From Heliocybe sulcata (Eukaryota; Basidiomycota; Agaricomycetes; Gloeophyllales; Gloeophyllaceae), in assembly GCA_004369045.1 (NCBI GenBank), contig ML213510.1:318594-382593 (forward strand): 64,000 nucleotides of DNA, given 5' to 3'. Of the stretch, positions 61,490 through 64,000 are shown piece after piece (positions within the stretch are counted from its first letter, which is position 1; the number at the start of each line of letters is the position of its first letter). The notes beneath the pieces were generated by a model that saw nothing but the letters and a program-made list of their open reading frames with translations, was not told the DNA's origin and ran no database searches. A program made the translations under genes and the position numbers.

Positions 61490-62324
61490 GGTAACAGGTA
61501 GACTTGAGTATGTAGTCGATCACAATTAATATTGGTACCCTCTCGATTGGTAAGCGTAGCCCGAATCAGTCCAAGCGCTCCTATTGGCTCCTGCCCTTGA
61601 CTCTCAACCGTGGTAATCTGTCCCGACATTAATGGAGTATGTTGCTCCTCGTCAACAAGTATGTTTGCCAGTGTGGACGGTCCGGTATCTATCAGTATTG
61701 TATCTGTCCATACCTTGGCCTGCTCGTGATCCGAAGGGACGTATGACTGAGCTGGCCACATATATACGTTATAACCGGGCCAACAATGTGTAGCGCAGCC
61801 CGGAGAAATCGGTCCATTTGTTGAAGACAATAACAGTACAGCAAGCTAGGGTACCGTCGGCCATATGTGCGGAGCTCCTACGAAATCAGGCTCGACATCT
61901 TCTGGAGCAGGGGGCCACTGTCATCGCTCAGCAGTGCACCAGCGAAAGAAAATGAGACAGTATCAGCCAGCGTAAGAGCATCAGACATGACTCTGCAGTC
62001 CTGGGGTGACCGACTGCTTGCGCTTACAGGCGGCAGCGCGGCACGTGCGGAAGATTCCGGACGCGTCGACCCCATCTACGCGTCTGCTCGGCTTCACCGG
62101 TGTACTATACACGCTCATGCACGTCCCCTCGGCCGCACCTCAAGTGCGCTTGAAACACTATTTGCTATGCTCCTCCTGACAAGCGGAGGATCAGTGTGCT
62201 GACGTTGGGAGCTCGGCAGCCCGTATGGACTTGGATTGAAGTCGTATATAAATTGTCGCCTCAGCCAGATGTATTGACAATTTTACCCGCGAACAACTCC
62301 CCAAGTCTGACAATCCCTTCCAAT
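61490..62324. other. Intergenic, no supported gene
   Basis: 835 bp between NBP35 (-) and the small membrane protein (+). Frames at 61486-61830 (-), 61878-62075 (-) and 61867-62202 (+) lack ATG starts or family features. No RNA gene seen. Should contain both divergent promoters. Confidence 0.4.
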
Positions 62325-62967
62325 ATGTCTACTCCTCCAAATCCTCATCCTTATCCTTACTGGCACCATCACTATCATCGTGGCCCAGGACGTTTCGTGA
62401 CCCGCATCATCTGGTTCGCTCTCGGAGGTTTTGCCACCGCTGTGTGGATGAGGAGCCATGATAGGAATGGTGACTACCGTCCCCACGCATGCATGCGACA
62501 CAAGCCACGGGAGCAGTTGCCTACTACTCAATCCGAGCCTGCTGCTCCCCATAGCTGGTCGTTGAGCTGGCCGGACAGGAGGGACGAGATCGGTACAGCT
62601 CAGGGTCCGATGCCTGCGCCTGCAAATGCAGCGCCGAGCTATGAACAAGAAAGAGCCGCGGAGATGATTGCGGAGATGAAGAAGAAGGCTGCCGATACGG
62701 TGAGCGGTACAGGAGCCTTGGGATGCCGTGTATCCTAAAACTGTCCGTAACAGGCGGTCGAGTTGTCGGAGGCGACATTGGATAGCATTCTCTCCACCGT
62801 TACCTCGTTGAAAGCTGTGAGCCCTATTTGCAGTGGCTGCCTGCTGTGGTACTTACCGGCCGTCTTGGCAGAAACTCGCAGAACGCTCGGCACGGCTGGA
62901 CGAGGAGAACAAGCGTCTGAGACAGGAAGTAGAGGATTTGAAGAGGCGTCCTCCCCGTCTCGTGTAA
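62325..62967 (+). CDS. Small membrane/coiled-coil protein of unknown function
   Basis: I do not know its function. Start MSTPPNPHPYPYWHHHYHRG (His/Pro/Tyr-rich), then one predicted membrane span in RIIWFALGGFATAVWM, then a charged lumenal or cytosolic region. After an intron come two coiled-coil pieces: AAEMIAEMKKKAADT joined to AVELSEATLDSILSTVTSL, and KLAERSARLDEENKRLRQEV ending EDLKRRPPRLV at 62967. About 175 residues, two introns. One span plus a C-terminal coil suggests a membrane-tethered structural or organelle protein. Similar short proteins are common in Agaricomycetes; no family is assigned. Confidence 0.7.
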
Positions 62968-64000
62968 CTTATATTTTATTATCTGCATCCCGCTCATCAT
63001 GTTCCGCCTTTTCCCTGAAACCTTATTGTTGGGACTGGAGCTACGTTGCTCAAGTAAGTGCAAAAGCTCTAACGAAGATTATGCATCATTCCTCCTGAAC
63101 TGTCTTCTTGTCGCCTCGATGGATTTGGAGTCCATTGTTCCCTGTGATCATGGATCTGTGCGTGACGGACCTAGGCTAGCAATCGACTAGGCGTCAATGA
63201 CTAACTTTAACCCTGTGCAATTTTTGGTCATGCCGCTCGCACATCGTCGACACACCAGTCACTGCGGGCTCAGATAGCAGGACTGGAGATACTTGGCATA
63301 TTTAGTTCAATTTTCGATGATTTGTAGAGCACGAAAGGTTGCGCAGACATCGGTAGTCCTACCTTCCGCCACAACCCGGGACTTGCCGGTCGAGAGTGTT
63401 AAGCTAGCTTCTGATTGGCTTATGACAATTTGAGCGTATGTCGAACCCTTGCACAGCGTCATGATTGGCCGCCATTTTCCTTTCGTGCCCTCCTCGCCTC
63501 AACCTCACTCTCGAGGTGTATGAATTATTCGGCGCGAAACAATAATCTGCTCAGTGAGGCCGATACAGTTGCGCGAGGAGCGCCATTTCCCTGCCATCAC
63601 AACCCGAGATTTCGGAATGGACTGTCACTCGATCCAAGACTTGGCTGCGATTCCTGAGGTTATTCATCTGACCGAGACACGCGTTTCTTCTCGACGTCGC
63701 CGCTGTCGCGGGACTGAGAGAGACATCCAGCGGCCTAATGGCGAGGCATGTATAAATCTGAACGTATAGCTGGCGCAGGTTCTCTCCGCCCACCACTAGC
63801 AAGTATAAAGCAAGTGTCAAGCATTATGAACAACAACTGTGTCAAAACAGCTTCAGTGTTATACGCTCTTCGAGTCATCCCTCCACCGTCTGGTCCTCCT
63901 TTCTGGTCTGGGTCCTCTTCGCGTCTGCCTGTCTACTGGCAGCGCCCTCGTCAACCTCCTGCCGGAGCAGCCTCAGGACTTGGCTTTTGGTCGACCACGA
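62968..64000. other. Right end of window, possible start of another gene
   Basis: Mostly no supported gene. From an ATG at about 63827 (MNNNCVKTASVLYALRVIPP) a plus-strand frame stays open to the window end; other frames across 63850-64000 are also open, so a gene running off the right edge is plausible but cannot be identified. The rest (62968-63820) shows no known family or RNA. Confidence 0.3.

Noticed and set aside
61486-61830. 114-codon minus-strand frame upstream of NBP35
   Set aside because: No ATG at its 5' end and no known domain.

Overview
The window is nuclear DNA of a filamentous basidiomycete, most likely an Agaricomycete. Genes are dense and on both strands. Nearly every gene is broken by GT-AG introns of about 45-75 nt, several exons are only 7-21 nt long, and the predicted proteins are fungal housekeeping orthologues mixed with families typical of mushroom-forming fungi. 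There is no sign of prokaryotic, viral or organellar sequence and no metabolic cluster. Most coding calls come from splicing exons by eye so that a recognisable protein results. Ends are reliable where stated; some internal splice sites are my inference.

Layout. 0.9-9 kb: TAF10 (-), a Zn2Cys6 transcription factor (+), RNA polymerase III subunit RPC4 (-), and a purine phosphoribosyltransferase of the HPT1/XPT1 type (+). 9.3-14 kb: mitoferrin-type mitochondrial carrier and condensin subunit 2 (both +). 14.2-19.3 kb: three lineage-type proteins of unknown function (-), one of them a multi-span membrane protein. 20.4-25.2 kb: LEO1 of the Paf1 complex (+) and an ataxin-10 family protein (-). 25.2-27.7 kb is protein-poor but holds the U2 spliceosomal snRNA gene and a solo LTR with a perfect target-site duplication. 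27.7-35 kb: glycogen debranching enzyme (-) and SGF73/ataxin-7 of SAGA (+).

35.2-37.5 kb is the only clearly accessory stretch. It has a protein kinase remnant with a frameshift, a 276-bp non-autonomous inverted-repeat element, an AT-rich island and two strong hairpins. 37.5-46.4 kb: SLC35F-type transporter, Gfo/Idh/MocA dehydrogenase and a LIM-RhoGAP (all +). 46.8-48.5 kb: ribosomal protein genes RPS15 (-) and RPP2 (+), divergent from one 382-bp promoter. 49.3-63 kb: a second Zn2Cys6 factor, V-ATPase subunit G, symplekin/PTA1, a cell-wall-integrity type MAP kinase (TEY loop), the cytosolic Fe-S scaffold NBP35 and a small membrane/coiled-coil protein.

Functionally the window is rich in gene-expression machinery (TAF10, RPC4, LEO1, SGF73, PTA1, U2, two ribosomal proteins, two transcription factors). 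TAF10 and SGF73 can both act in SAGA; mitoferrin and NBP35 both serve iron/Fe-S biology. I read this as ordinary eukaryotic gene order rather than a cluster. I did not find a clearly new system. The most notable signals are the microexons (7, 9, 10, 14 and 16 nt) in five unrelated genes, the inverted-repeat element with repeated GTTAC motifs, the solo LTR, the U2 gene with its promoter, and a probable GC-AG intron inside a zinc-cluster domain.
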